The position numbers and the translations under genes were made by a program. The notes under the pieces are model-generated. The model did no database searches, was not told the DNA's origin, and was given only the letters and a program-made list of their open reading frames with translations. A stretch of 64,000 nucleotides of DNA from Lithobates sylvaticus (taxonomy: Eukaryota > Chordata > Amphibia > Anura > Ranidae), in NCBI GenBank assembly GCA_028564925.1, contig CM053033.1:207145607-207209606 (forward strand), in the 5' to 3' direction. Below are positions 54,831-64,000 of the stretch, in pieces. Every line of letters starts with the position of its first letter. Positions within the stretch are counted from its first letter, which is position 1.

Positions 54831-55737
54831 CACTATATGGCCAAAAGTATAAGGTCAGCTGCCCATCATAGCTATACGAGCTTGTTAGATATCACAGTCC
54901 AAAACCATGGGCATTAATATAGAGTTGCCCCATAACCCTTTGCATCAATAACACCCTTCACTCTTCTGGGAAGATTCTCTGCAAGTTTTTGGAGAGCGTC
55001 TGTGGGAATGTTGTGCCCATTCAACCATAGGAGCATTTGTAAGGTCAGGTATTAATGTTGAATGAGAAAATTTGGCTCACAATTGGCATTCCAATTCATC
55101 CCAGAGTTGTTCAGGAGGTTAGAGGCCAGGGCTCTGTCCAAGCTATTCAAGTTCCTCCATACCAAACTCATCAAATCATGTCTTCATGGAGCTAGCCTTG
55201 TGTACAGTGGCCTAGTTATGCTGGAACAGTAAAGGACCTTCCCCAAACTGTTGCTACAAGGCTGGAAGCGCACAATTGTCTAAGGGCTCTTTCACACGGA
55301 TGTGTCCGTGTACGGAGCCCGCTCTGCACAGCGGGGGATCGCTCCGTCGATCCGCCACTGTGCAGGAAGATGACACAGACCTGTCAGAGCGCCGCACTCC
55401 CCTATGGGAAATCGGATGACGACGGACCGCAGAGTCCGTCGTCACCCGATCCGATCCACAGATGGATGGAAAAATAGCTTTTTCCTCCGTCACACTTTTT
55501 CGGATCAGAGCGGGTCGGATGTCAGCGGACATGTCACCGCTGACATCCGTCCCTCCATAGAGGTCTATGGAGGGTCCGTTTAGGTCCACCAAAAAAACTG
55601 ACAGGTGGACCTGAACGGACCGCCCGTGTGAAAGGGGCCTTAAGTGTCTTTGTTGTAGCATTAACAGTATCCTTTACTGGAAATACTTGAACACATTTGT
55701 TTTGAATGGTGTATACATACTTTTAGCCATATAACGT
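54831..55737 (-). mobile_element. Internally deleted Tc1, lineage F
   Basis: Ends cactatatggccaaaagtat and acttttagccatata. Minus-strand sequence keeps the transposase C-terminal part (related in order to lineage E: cttcccagaagagtgaaggg) and N-proximal parts, with most of the gene removed and several indels. Interrupted by a multi-hairpin MITE (55283-55640). Confidence 0.78.
55283..55640. mobile_element. Multi-hairpin MITE, copy 4 (diverged)
   Basis: Ends agggctctttcacacgg and ccgtgtgaaaggggcct, flanked by ta/taa from the Tc1 target (gtctaaaatgtc in related copies). Hairpins: gctctgcacagcg, cggatgacgacgg/ccgtcgtcacccg, gatgtcagcgg/ccgctgacatc and ctccatagaggtctatggag, aggtccacc/ggtggacct. 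Different sequence from copies 1 and 2 but the same chain-of-hairpins plan. Confidence 0.8.
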
Positions 55738-57533
55738 GCCTGTTCAGACGATCTGATCATTTGTGTTTATGAACTATCCTGTGAAGAACATTGTAGAAAG
55801 TTGGATCATGCCTTTACATTTATTCTGACAGCTCGACAGCTGCTTACATTTACTTTTGTTTTGGTCCCTCTGTTCTTGCTTGAATAGGGTGTATCAGTAC
55901 TGTAGGGTATCTGTCAACTTGTTCTTTAAGTGCTTTTAATAGAGTATATGGTCACAAATTGTCTGAGTATGCCAGGAAAGTGTAGTGCCAACATGATCAA
56001 AAACCACAGGCCTCCAAACTTTGTATAATGTTTAAATTGTTTTTTTTTTTTTAGTATTGATAATAAAAGTTTCTCCTTTAAAGGAGGGAGCCTAAAATCC
56101 TGGATAAAATTACTATGATGAACTATAACCATTATTAATTAATTATTAATTAAAAACATAGATTTTTTTATTTCTTTTTCATGTAGGCTTCCAAATGAAA
56201 CCTGCCCCCCCCCCCCCCAATGCCCTTTACACCTCAACCCCCTCTCATTAACCTCTGGGTAAGAAAAGTTGCTTAAAGCCCCTTTTACTTACGCAAACCT
56301 GTAGTCACATAAGGCACCAGGTGCTATGTGTTCTACATTCCTCACTGCAGAATGGAAAGGTTTCTCTTGGGGTGTTCATGTCACTGCCAGGGTGAGCTGG
56401 ATACTTCCCATTGGCTGTCCAATAATGGGGTTCTCTTAGGCTCCAGAAGACTGCAGCGGTGGAATGAAGTCATCTGGGGGGAAGCAGTCAATGTAAGGCA
56501 CACGCTGCAGCACTGGATCATTGGTCTCCACACCCAGAAAAGGCACCAGGGAGGGACATGTCACAGCAGATTCAGTTAAAGGATAAAGTTACAGGTTACA
56601 TGTACATGTTACACCCATATTCAGGGTGTAACATATAACATTTTATGAAAGGACTGGCCCCTGTTCCCTCCTGCTCCCCTGCTGTGACAGCTGGTGGGGG
56701 GGATCTTCTCCCCCTGCTAGCTGTCAAAAACAAAAAAAAAAAACACAGACAAAGTCCCGACAGCCTTAGTGGACGTTGTGGTAGTTCATTGATTCTTCCT
56801 GTTAGTATGTATCGGCTTGCTCATACGAGGTGCAAGTACACAGATACACTTACAGATTTGCAAGTGACCTGCATGGCATCAACAATCTGCTGATCGCTGG
56901 TGCAATGCTTTACAGGCTCCTGAAACAAAAAATAGTAGATACTAGTTTTTTTAACTGCAAAAAAATTGTGTATTTATTATTTTTTTGTCAAAAAAAAACG
57001 TAAATGAGCAGGAGGGGAGAGGGAAAGAGGAAGGACACAATATTTTCCTGGAGATGGGCTTTAAGTTTATTTACCCTATGACTGGATTGTTGAAATGAGC
57101 AAGAAGTAGCATAAGAAAGAAGTAGTGTTCAAAGTACTCTAGCTCTTAGCAGCTAATTCGATTGCGTCTTTAACCCAACAGTTAAGTAAAAATTGTATTG
57201 AGATGCTTGCAGTTTGAATACCATCACTGCTCTTTCACCATCTTCTTTAATATTGGTTCCGTTATGTTCCTTAATAAGTGCTACATGCATTCTGTAAATA
57301 TAAGATGGGTTTTTATTGATACTCATTAGGATTACTGCCAAAGTGCTTTCAAGTATTTGTCCAAGACCGTCTTGTAGTATTTGTTTAATAATATGTTTGT
57401 AAATCCTTAAATTAATTTTCAATATATATCTGAATAAGATCTGTCATTAAAAAGCTAACATATTTTGATATACTTAAAAGCACCTTGATATTACCGTATT
57501 GTTGGACCATAATAAAGAAATCTGATCAGTTTT
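55738..57533. other. Unannotated stretch
   Basis: About 1.8 kb without a gene I can support. Features: a run of C near 56203-56218, an imperfect palindrome gttacatgtacatgttac near 56590-56612, and a cccctgctgtgacagctggtgggggggat block near 56675-56728 (described here in words rather than as one motif). The 89-codon minus frame at 57153-57422 has no recognisable domain. Confidence 0.35.
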
Positions 57534-57955
57534 AGACCCCTTTCACACCGATCCGCCTATAGCGTCGGCGGTAAAACTATTTTCAGCGGTGTTTTACCGT
57601 CGGATTTGCGGCGCATTTCGGCCTTGGCGCTTTTACCCCCCGCTGGCGGCCGAGAAAGGGTTAAAACCCCCGGCAAAACGCCGCAATAGCGGCGTTTTGC
57701 CGGCGATATTACAGCGCTGCCCCATTGATTTTAATGGGGAGCAGTGCTGGAGGAGCGATGAGTTCACTGATCCTTCACCGCTTCAAAGAAGCTGCTGGCA
57801 GGACTTTTTGTGACGCCCTGCCAGCGCACAGCTGCAGTGTGAAAGCCCTCGGGCTTTCACACTGCAGACAATGAAGCAGCTGTTTGAGGGCGGATTGCAG
57901 TCGCTATTTCTAACGCTATAACGCCTGCAATACGCCCTCGGTGTGAAAGGGGTCT
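57534..57955. mobile_element. Multi-hairpin MITE, copy 3 (diverged)
   Basis: Ends agacccctttcacaccg and cggtgtgaaaggggtct, flanked by tta on both sides. The order of hairpins parallels copy 1: ggtaaaactattttcagcgg region, ttaccccccgctggcggccg, aaaacgccgcaatagcggcg, tgctggcagga/cctgccagc and ctttcacactgca pair, although base sequence differs widely. Confidence 0.82.
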
Positions 57956-57989
57956 TATGGTCATCAGATTACTAGCAGTATTGTGGTAA

Positions 57990-58535
57990 AAGGTACCGTA
58001 TTTATACTTGAGTATAACCTGACCCGAATATAAGCCGAGGCACCTAATTTTACCACAAAAAACTGGGAAAACTTATTGACGCGAGTATAAGCCTAGGGTG
58101 AGAGATGCGCAGCTACTGTAAGTGGAAAAGACGGTCAACAATGCCCATTTGCAGCCTCACTGTGCCCATTTGCAGCCATAGGTCCCCCGAACTCGGTAGT
58201 TAAGGGTTCCTAGATGCCCACTAACTGCAGCCAAAATTTGGGGTTTCTGGACCCAAAGGGTCCCGAAATGACATTGCTGCAGATGGACACAATTGACCGT
58301 CTTTGGGGCATCTCGGGGCCACTTAGTGCTAGGAACCCCACATTTGGTGTGCAAACCCAGTGGAACTAGCACTATAACATATCCAAAGCTCCTAGTGGCC
58401 ACGAGATAGGGTTCAGTTTGAAAAATGTCATTTTCGGCAGCAGAAAAATGCTTGACTCCAGTAGAAGCCGAGGGGGGCATTTTCAGCACAAAAAAATGTG
58501 CTGAAAAACTCGGCTTATACTCGAGTATATACAGT
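57990..58535. mobile_element. CTCGAGTATAAGCCGA-type repeat, fuller copy
   Basis: Left taccgtatttatacttgagt and ccgaatataagccgaggcac, right ctcggcttatactcgagtat and acagta. Inner blocks agtgctaggaacccc and gtggaactagcac match 44479-44740. It has no coding capacity. This repeat type recurs in several vertebrate groups; I cannot give its family name. Confidence 0.7.
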
Positions 58536-58617
58536 AATCTAATTTTGCAAATAATCAGTTACAACTAATTTGAGTTAGTTGATTATGTTGACCTTTTTTT
58601 TTTTAAGGAAAGATTAA

Positions 58618-58968
58618 AGTGTATGTATAGCCAAAACCTTTTTGGATAGAGTATGAAAGGGTTAGAACCCTTGTCAAGCTTTTAATGACATTTGAGATTT
58701 ACCCTGGTGACAGAAAGTGATGAGAAATTTAACATTTTACAGTTGTACTAAGAACAGTAGTGAAGAATTTATCTTCCAATGGGGACTCTTGTTTTGGTAA
58801 CAACTGTCTAAGAGGGTTCACCTTACATCCTGTTGCATCCTCATAACAAGAACAGAAAAATAAAAAGGAAATTTCCTTGACAGGACAAAAATAGCAAAAA
58901 ATAGATTTTTTTAATCTTTTCCTAGTCTAACCAAAACGAAAAAGAAAAATTTTGACTATACATACACT
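58618..58968. mobile_element. TTAA MITE (AGTGTATGTATAGCC)
   Basis: ttaa at 58614-58617 and 58969-58972; ends agtgtatgtatagccaaaac and gactatacatacact. Contains ttttggatagagtatgaaag and gtaacaactgtctaagaggg, both repeated in the partial copy at 63757-63985. Confidence 0.75.
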
Positions 58969-59089
58969 TTAAACTCAGAAGTTTGCATTACTTCAAATAG
59001 GCACTAATAAAATTACACACATTTGTATGCAAACATTTTTTTTTCTTTTTTGCCAAAGGGAGGTATCAAGGATAACTTGCTATAAATTT

Positions 59090-59500
59090 GTGGCAGTGTT
59101 GAATTGTAAGTCTGTCAACTTGCTCCACATTTTCACTGGCAAGTTGTACACTTGCAGAGTACTTGAAGCACATGTTCTAGATGACACTTTTCCAATGTGT
59201 AGCAAATTTGTGTGGCAAGTCTCTAGCAAGAGCAAAGTTGCAGTGGTGAGTCTACAGCAAGAGCTCTGCAAGTCTACAGCATACAAATTCAGTCACAGTG
59301 ACCCCTGTGGTGGGATGACTATTGCACAACATAAATTAACTAGAATTTGCAGCAGACTTGCAGAATGTTTGCAAAGAAAGTTGATCTGGAGTCATGCAAT
59401 GTGGACTTGCTGCAATTGTGAAACAAATTTGTGAGGCCTGGCGAGTCTAGCAATAGCTTAGTAAGTCATTTTTAAGCTTGCAGCACAATTGCTTGCTATT
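59090..59500. repeat. CTTGC/GCAAG-rich dispersed repeat
   Basis: Irregularly spaced cttgc and gcaag motifs (caacttgctcc, ggcaagttg, cacttgcag, ggcaagtctctagcaag, agcaagagctctgcaag, gcagacttgcag) occur every 10-30 bp. No regular period. The 135-codon frame at 59027-59434 has no domain. Confidence 0.55.
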
Positions 59501-59870
59501 TGGGAACTAATAGTTTCCTTCATTTGGAAGCAGTGTGATCAAAAAGGTCACTCTCTGCTATGCCACTTTTATTCTTGGTCCCAAACTTTACACATTTATC
59601 TGGGAATTTTACCAACATCTCTTCTATCCCAGAAGCTTGTAACTTGTCTTTAATGGCCATTTAAGCTTCATTCTAATGAGAAATATGGTAAACGGCTCTG
59701 ACTGGCAAAAAGGACAACTGCCAGTCAGATAATGATCAGATAGAGGAGAGCTGTCACTAAGGAGGAGCCATTCGCTTCAATGAATCAGATCAATTATATC
59801 TTTAAAAACTAAAGTGGAAATTTTAGCAGTATTGGTGTAGCAGACTAACCTCTAGGAGTTCTTTCCAAGG
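59501..59870. other. Unannotated stretch
   Basis: Contains a short palindrome gactggcaaaaaggacaact/gccagtc near 59700-59727. No gene. Confidence 0.4.
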
Positions 59871-59874
59871 TTAA

Positions 59875-60331
59875 AGTGGGGTTGCAACCAAAAAACAAAA
59901 AGGGGCTTAAAAATCATAAAAAAAATAAAAAAAAAATAATTGGAAAAAAAAAAATTTTTTACTCACCTCTAAATGCCTGTTGCTAGGGGGTCCCTCGAAG
60001 TCTGCCACCTTCATAGCCCGGGCTAAAAGTCACTTCCTGTAGGCAACGCACAGTCATCTGGGACATGTCATGTGTCCCAGATGAGTGAGCGTCGAATCAC
60101 GGCGCACGGCGCCGCTCGCGCATGCGCAGTGGGTGCCCGGCTGTGAAGCCCAGCCGGGTTCCCACATTAAGAATGCCGGCGTCGTGAGCGGAGCGGGGAA
60201 CGAGGGGGGGGTCTCGTTCCCCCGCATCGCTGGACCCCGGGACAGGTAAGTGTCCGATTATTAAAAGTCAGCAGCTGCAGTATTTGTAGCTGCTGACTTT
60301 TAATTTTTTTTTTTTTGCCCGGCCCTCCTCT
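59875..60331 (+). mobile_element. TTAA MITE (splice-donor family), copy N6
   Basis: ttaa at 59871-59874 and 60332-60335. Almost colinear with N2 (13110-13566), including ctcacctctaaatgcctgtt, the gcccggctgtgaagcccagc block, plus-strand cag|gtaagt at 60243-60251 and cagctgcagtatttgtagct. Lies in the likely 3' flank of the host gene. Confidence 0.85.
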
Positions 60332-60479
60332 TTAAGTACAGGCACCTTGGGGTCGCCAGAGGGGACTGTAATTCTGGTGGTATATTTCCATACTCAGGTT
60401 GGTACACGGTAGGGGTTTTGGCATTTAAAAGGAAGAGTTCAAAGGACAGACTACTTCTGATCCACAGTTTTAATAACAA

Positions 60480-60575
60480 TCAAATAAGAGAGCCTTCAAA
60501 CTCTAGTGATAACGGTGCACTAGAAGAAACCGTGGCCAATTTGGAGAGGCTAGCGCCTTGATTTGTTGCTGAATC
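60480..60575 (-). CDS. Possible terminal coding exon of the host gene
   Basis: Minus strand. An acceptor-like ag at 60576-60577, preceded by pyrimidine-rich sequence (cttcctgtctctt, cattccccc), opens a frame of 31 codons (DSATNQGASLSK... ending EFEGSLI, stop at 60480-60482). It is in phase with the donor that ends the long exon at 61261 (phase 0), about 685 bp away. A gttattaaaac polyA-like hexamer follows. An alternative reading as a small independent secreted peptide (hydrophobic MKFSWSCTAITTFAILFLS at 60619-60677) is possible but less likely. Confidence 0.3.
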   Translation of the reverse strand, partial: DSATNQGASLSKLATVSSSAPLSLEFEGSLI

Positions 60576-60585
60576 CTTCAGGGCA

Positions 60586-61260
60586 GGGTGTGCTTGACAT
60601 GGGGGAATGAATATAAGAGACAGGAAGAGAATGGCAAAGGTTGTGATGGCAGTACACGACCAACTAAATTTCATCAATCATCATATCATTGTCCTGTATG
60701 GCAACACAGATGTGGTAAAGCCCAAGCCTATTTCATCATGGCCTCAATCTGAAGCATTAAGTCGTCAACTGAAGCGGACGGAGGTTTTTTGTATTGTAAT
60801 TTTTTTTTTTTTTTTTTTTTTTACAGTTGATCAAACTATGTTTTTTGTTCAGTATATCTTACATTAAAAATACATTGACTGTTGTGTCTTTGGTGCAAAT
60901 TGTTCATGGTAAGTGCAATATCAATGAGCCTATAACTACTGAAATTTTGGCTAACAATCATGGCGTTGGCCATATTGGCACATTGTCATTAAGTTCTACA
61001 TAGAAAAAAGTGCACTTGGACATACTGCTGTGTCTTATCTTTGGCATATATTATTGTCCTGTTCTGAGAATTTGTTTTTTCAACTTTAAATTCTCAGTTT
61101 ACAGCATAGTATGGAAAGGTGGCATTGACATATGCACCTCGTGCGTATTTTGTCCTTCAATTCACAGATTTGTTTTATTTTCTAAGGTGCTTCCATTAAT
61201 GTTGATCTTCCGCGAGGTGGGATATTCTGGTGCTTGCAACAAGGGGTGTGTAAGACTCAC
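60586..61260 (-). other. Probable intron
   Basis: Between the donor at 61255-61260 (gtgagt on the minus strand) and the possible last exon. Has a poly-T run of about 20 near 60800. The open frame of the upstream exon continues into this region for 32 more codons to a stop at 61162, which is probably intronic read-through. Confidence 0.4.
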
Positions 61261-63629
61261 CTGAGCATTGCTGAAAGATGCTATTCTACCACTACCACCA
61301 ATCTGTATGTTAACAGTGGTGGAGTAACTTGCCTTTAAAGTGGTTTTGTCCTTTGTGTCAGCACAGTCCCATTTCTCCATGCTCTCACATGGTTTTACTG
61401 TTTCATTATGTTCTGTGGTTGGAGAATGTGAGGGTGCTAACATTAATGGAGATGCAATTTTGAGGAATAAATTTGGTGCTTCATCCAGAGACTGGCATTG
61501 TCTAAATGGAAGTGGTGACCTCAGATCATACTTCTTTTCATGAGTGATCGATTTCTGCGTCTTGAAGGGTCCATACTTTGTGCGCAGCTCCCGAACATCA
61601 GGCCAGTGGATGCTGGTTAGCTCATGAGTACTAATCCCAGGGCTAAGTGGACCCCCTTCTGAAGCCGGACATGGGGGTGATTTGTTTGCGCACCAGAATT
61701 TGCTTTCTTCGCTTGGTGCAGTTGTTGGACTAAATGCACTTGGGCTGACAGGATGGTCTGCACCAGTGGGTACATTGTTTCCACAAGGTTTTCTAGTATG
61801 GAATGAGAACCCAGGTGACCATGGTCGAGCAGGGGGACTTGTGCAAGTTGGAGTAGAATTGGCTGAGGAAGAAGAAGACTTCTCCAGGCTACTAAATGAA
61901 AGCGGAGTGAATGCACAAGCTCTGCTGCCAGAGAAAGAGGGTATGCGGGAAGGCTTTGGACCCTTTGTATTTTTATTAGGGGGAGGAGAAAACATTCTAG
62001 AACGTAGTGTTAGTGGTGATTGGACCCGTGAATTTGGTTCAGAAGCTGTGGATGTTGGAGTATGTTTCATTGATGTAGGACAAGGGACTGCTATAAGGAC
62101 AGCAGAACCTGGGTATATACAGGCTGGCCCATCTAATACTTTATTTCCATGGATTGCCTTTTGAGTGGCGGAATGACGAAGGAATGGCTTGGGAGCACCG
62201 TCTTGTGTCATTTTGGAGTCACACTGATTCATGTCTCCCTCCTTCTTGCTATCCACCCATGCTTTGCTTGTGGTGCCTCTAGGTTTGGTATCACTCAAAG
62301 GTAGCCCAGAATATAATGAATTTCTATATGGTGATGGACTACGAACAGAACTTTGAAACTTTGTAAGTGAAGGCTGTGTTTCTGTGTCTGCACTTCTAGC
62401 TTTTGTCATTGGACTTCTCTTGGTAAATGACGGTTGAGACTGTGGAACATTCTTGGACAAGGCCACTGCTCTTGATAATTTTCTTTGCAAAGTTGTTGGG
62501 GAGAAGAGGCCAGGATTTGACACAACTTTCTGCTGTTTTTTAATATGTGGCTGCAGCATCCCTTGGAATTCTTTGGCAGTTGAAGTATTACTTTTAAAGG
62601 ATGAGGATCGAGTTGCCATACTTAATTTCTTTGTACTGTTTGCATTTTGTTGAGACGGAATAGAAATTGTAGAGTCAAGCTGAAGTCTTTGCATGACATC
62701 CATAACAGCTGGAGAGATACCTCTGCTTTTAGGAACCCCTGATTCAGATGGTTTGCTATCATATGTATCATCGGAGCCAACAAAATTGTCATCAGAGCTT
62801 GAATGGGAGCCGTTTTCCAGAACTTCTGTGGGTAACTGGAACTTGGTAATTTCTTTTCTTATACAATGTGGCACAGTCACACATTTACTATTTATTGGCT
62901 CAGGTAAGCTTGATTCTTGTAGCCTATCATGGGCAATGACTTCCTGTACATCAGGAAGATGTGTTATGTTTGAGACCTCAACATTCTTCTGGTACATATC
63001 ACAGCTTTCTTCTAATATTCTCACTGTAGTGGGTTCCTTAGGAGATATCTCACAATTAATTGATGTTATTAATTCAAGTTCCCCTGCTCCTCCTAATTTC
63101 TGATCTTCTGTGGTATCATGTTCTGGTTCACCATGAATTGTCTTTTGGCCTTCTGACAACCTAAGTTTTTCTGATTCATTAATTTCTAAAATACTGGTTT
63201 CTTTGCGGTCTGTACATTCAACACAAGTTTCAGTGAATTTTTCAAGTTCTGAAGGACATGATTTCAATTCAGAAACTTCATTTTCTGTGACATTTTCTAG
63301 CAGACAAACAGGTGCTGGCACCAGTTCTGGAACAAAATCATCAATGACTAGTGATCCCTCTATAGGTCTGAACGCATTAACAGAGTGCTCTTGCATTTCC
63401 TTAGTTTCTTTAGGTAATGTTTCTTCTAGTTCAATGACCGCTAGATGTATATCTGGTGACTTTGAGAGCGGCACCTGTTCCTTTAATGGTAGCTGAACCA
63501 TTAGAGACTCCATTTTGTTCAGATCTGAAGAATTCTCACGAACTGCAGGAAGGAAAAGGCCATTTTCTTGAATACAATTTATGTGAAGTAAAGTTTCTCG
63601 GATCGTTAGATGCCCATATATCTGAGGTT
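61261..63629 (-). CDS. Long internal coding exon of an unidentified host gene
   Basis: An uninterrupted minus-strand frame of about 789 codons. The 3' side ends at a strong donor, aatgctcag|gtgagt (gtgagt = 61255-61260). The 5' side has two good acceptors: ttgtttttgtcacctag (exon from 63629) and cttttccttcctgcag (exon from 63542). The protein is Ser/Thr/Pro-rich and mostly disordered, with acidic N-terminal sequence, basic-serine segments (RSPSPYRNSLYSG, SPLTLRSRMFSPPPNK), a SSSSSANSTPTCTSPPARPW stretch and a more ordered-looking segment ELTSIHWPDVRELRTKYGPF near the C-terminus, then NIQIGGSGRIASFSNAQ. No catalytic domain is present in this exon. Low repeat content and intact frame over 2.37 kb make it a real gene. 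I do not recognise the family; a cytoskeletal or signalling scaffold is a guess. Confidence 0.85.
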
Positions 63630-64000
63630 CTAGGTGACAAAAACAAAACAACATATTCAGATTGGTGAAATATTACGGCTGGGAAAAAGACTCTTGCGAG
63701 GAAGCTAAAATCAATTGCAATGTGTTCCCAAAGTGTATTTAAACTCATATTGATTTTGTTTTGGATAGAGTATGGAAATATTAAATCCTCTATCAGGCTT
63801 TTATCCAGAATTTGCCACTAGAACAGGAGGTGAGGGGAAATCTTCTAAGGGGGATACCTATTCCAGTGACAACTGTCTAAGAGGGAATATTTCCTCACAT
63901 AGAGAGAGAGGGCAGGAAGAAAATGGAAAGTGCCCCAAAGGGACATATACAACATGTCACTTTCTAACCAAATGCTTGTGTATACATTATCATCTTATCG
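63630..64000 (-). other. Probable intron with partial TTAA-MITE
   Basis: Upstream (minus-strand sense) of the long exon. From 63757 it carries ttttggatagagtatggaaa and gtgacaactgtctaagaggg, a partial copy of the MITE at 58618-58968. The window ends before another exon. Confidence 0.5.

Noticed and set aside
60619-60677. Signal-peptide-like start of a small secreted protein
   Set aside because: The hydrophobic stretch coincides with the pyrimidine-rich tract expected upstream of a splice acceptor, which explains it more simply.

Overview
The window is repeat-dominated vertebrate DNA, most likely from a large frog (anuran, probably ranoid) genome. This is inferred from stacked Tc1 transposons of several frog/fish-type lineages, many short non-autonomous elements with TTAA, TWA or 8-bp target duplications, a Ngaro/DIRS-type tyrosine-recombinase retroelement fossil and Penelope-like hammerhead remnants. 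There is no operon structure, tRNA, rRNA or CRISPR. The only host coding sequence I can support lies at the far right on the minus strand.

Layout. 0.1-8.8 kb: a multi-hairpin MITE, a 2.6-kb element built around a 65-bp minisatellite with a 10-bp target duplication, a truncated TTAA-type element, and a 2.4-kb hAT-type element (8-bp duplication) filled by a decamer array with a 210-bp higher-order period. 8.9-11.5 kb: two opposed arrays of a 145-bp repeat around an inserted repeat. 12-18 kb: TTAA-type elements, one split by a 1.9-kb Penelope-like insertion with 14-bp duplications, 465-bp inverted arms and a hammerhead-like core. 18-25 kb: hAT and Harbinger-like MITEs, a 32-bp minisatellite and a CGAATT-rich palindrome. 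25-41 kb: at least seven Tc1 copies, most interrupted by younger MITEs whose duplications allow the order of insertion to be read. 41-45 kb: further MITEs. 45.3-50.0 kb: a Ngaro-type fossil with gag-like, reverse transcriptase/RNase H and SGNH-hydrolase parts, running into a 491-base assembly gap. 50.5-60.3 kb: more MITEs, a Tc1 remnant and a CTTGC/GCAAG-rich repeat. 60.4-64 kb: the 3' part of a host gene on the minus strand, with a 2.37-kb internal exon bounded by good splice sites and a possible terminal exon.

Nothing here works as a cooperating gene set. The most notable structures are (i) one hairpin-plus-decamer-array module found inside transposons with different target-site signatures, (ii) two hammerhead-ribozyme-like cores, each with one conserved base changed, (iii) TTAA MITEs that repeatedly carry consensus 5' splice donors, and (iv) MITEs that are chains of consecutive hairpins. 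Nearly all short open frames in the window are by-products of repeats and are not annotated.
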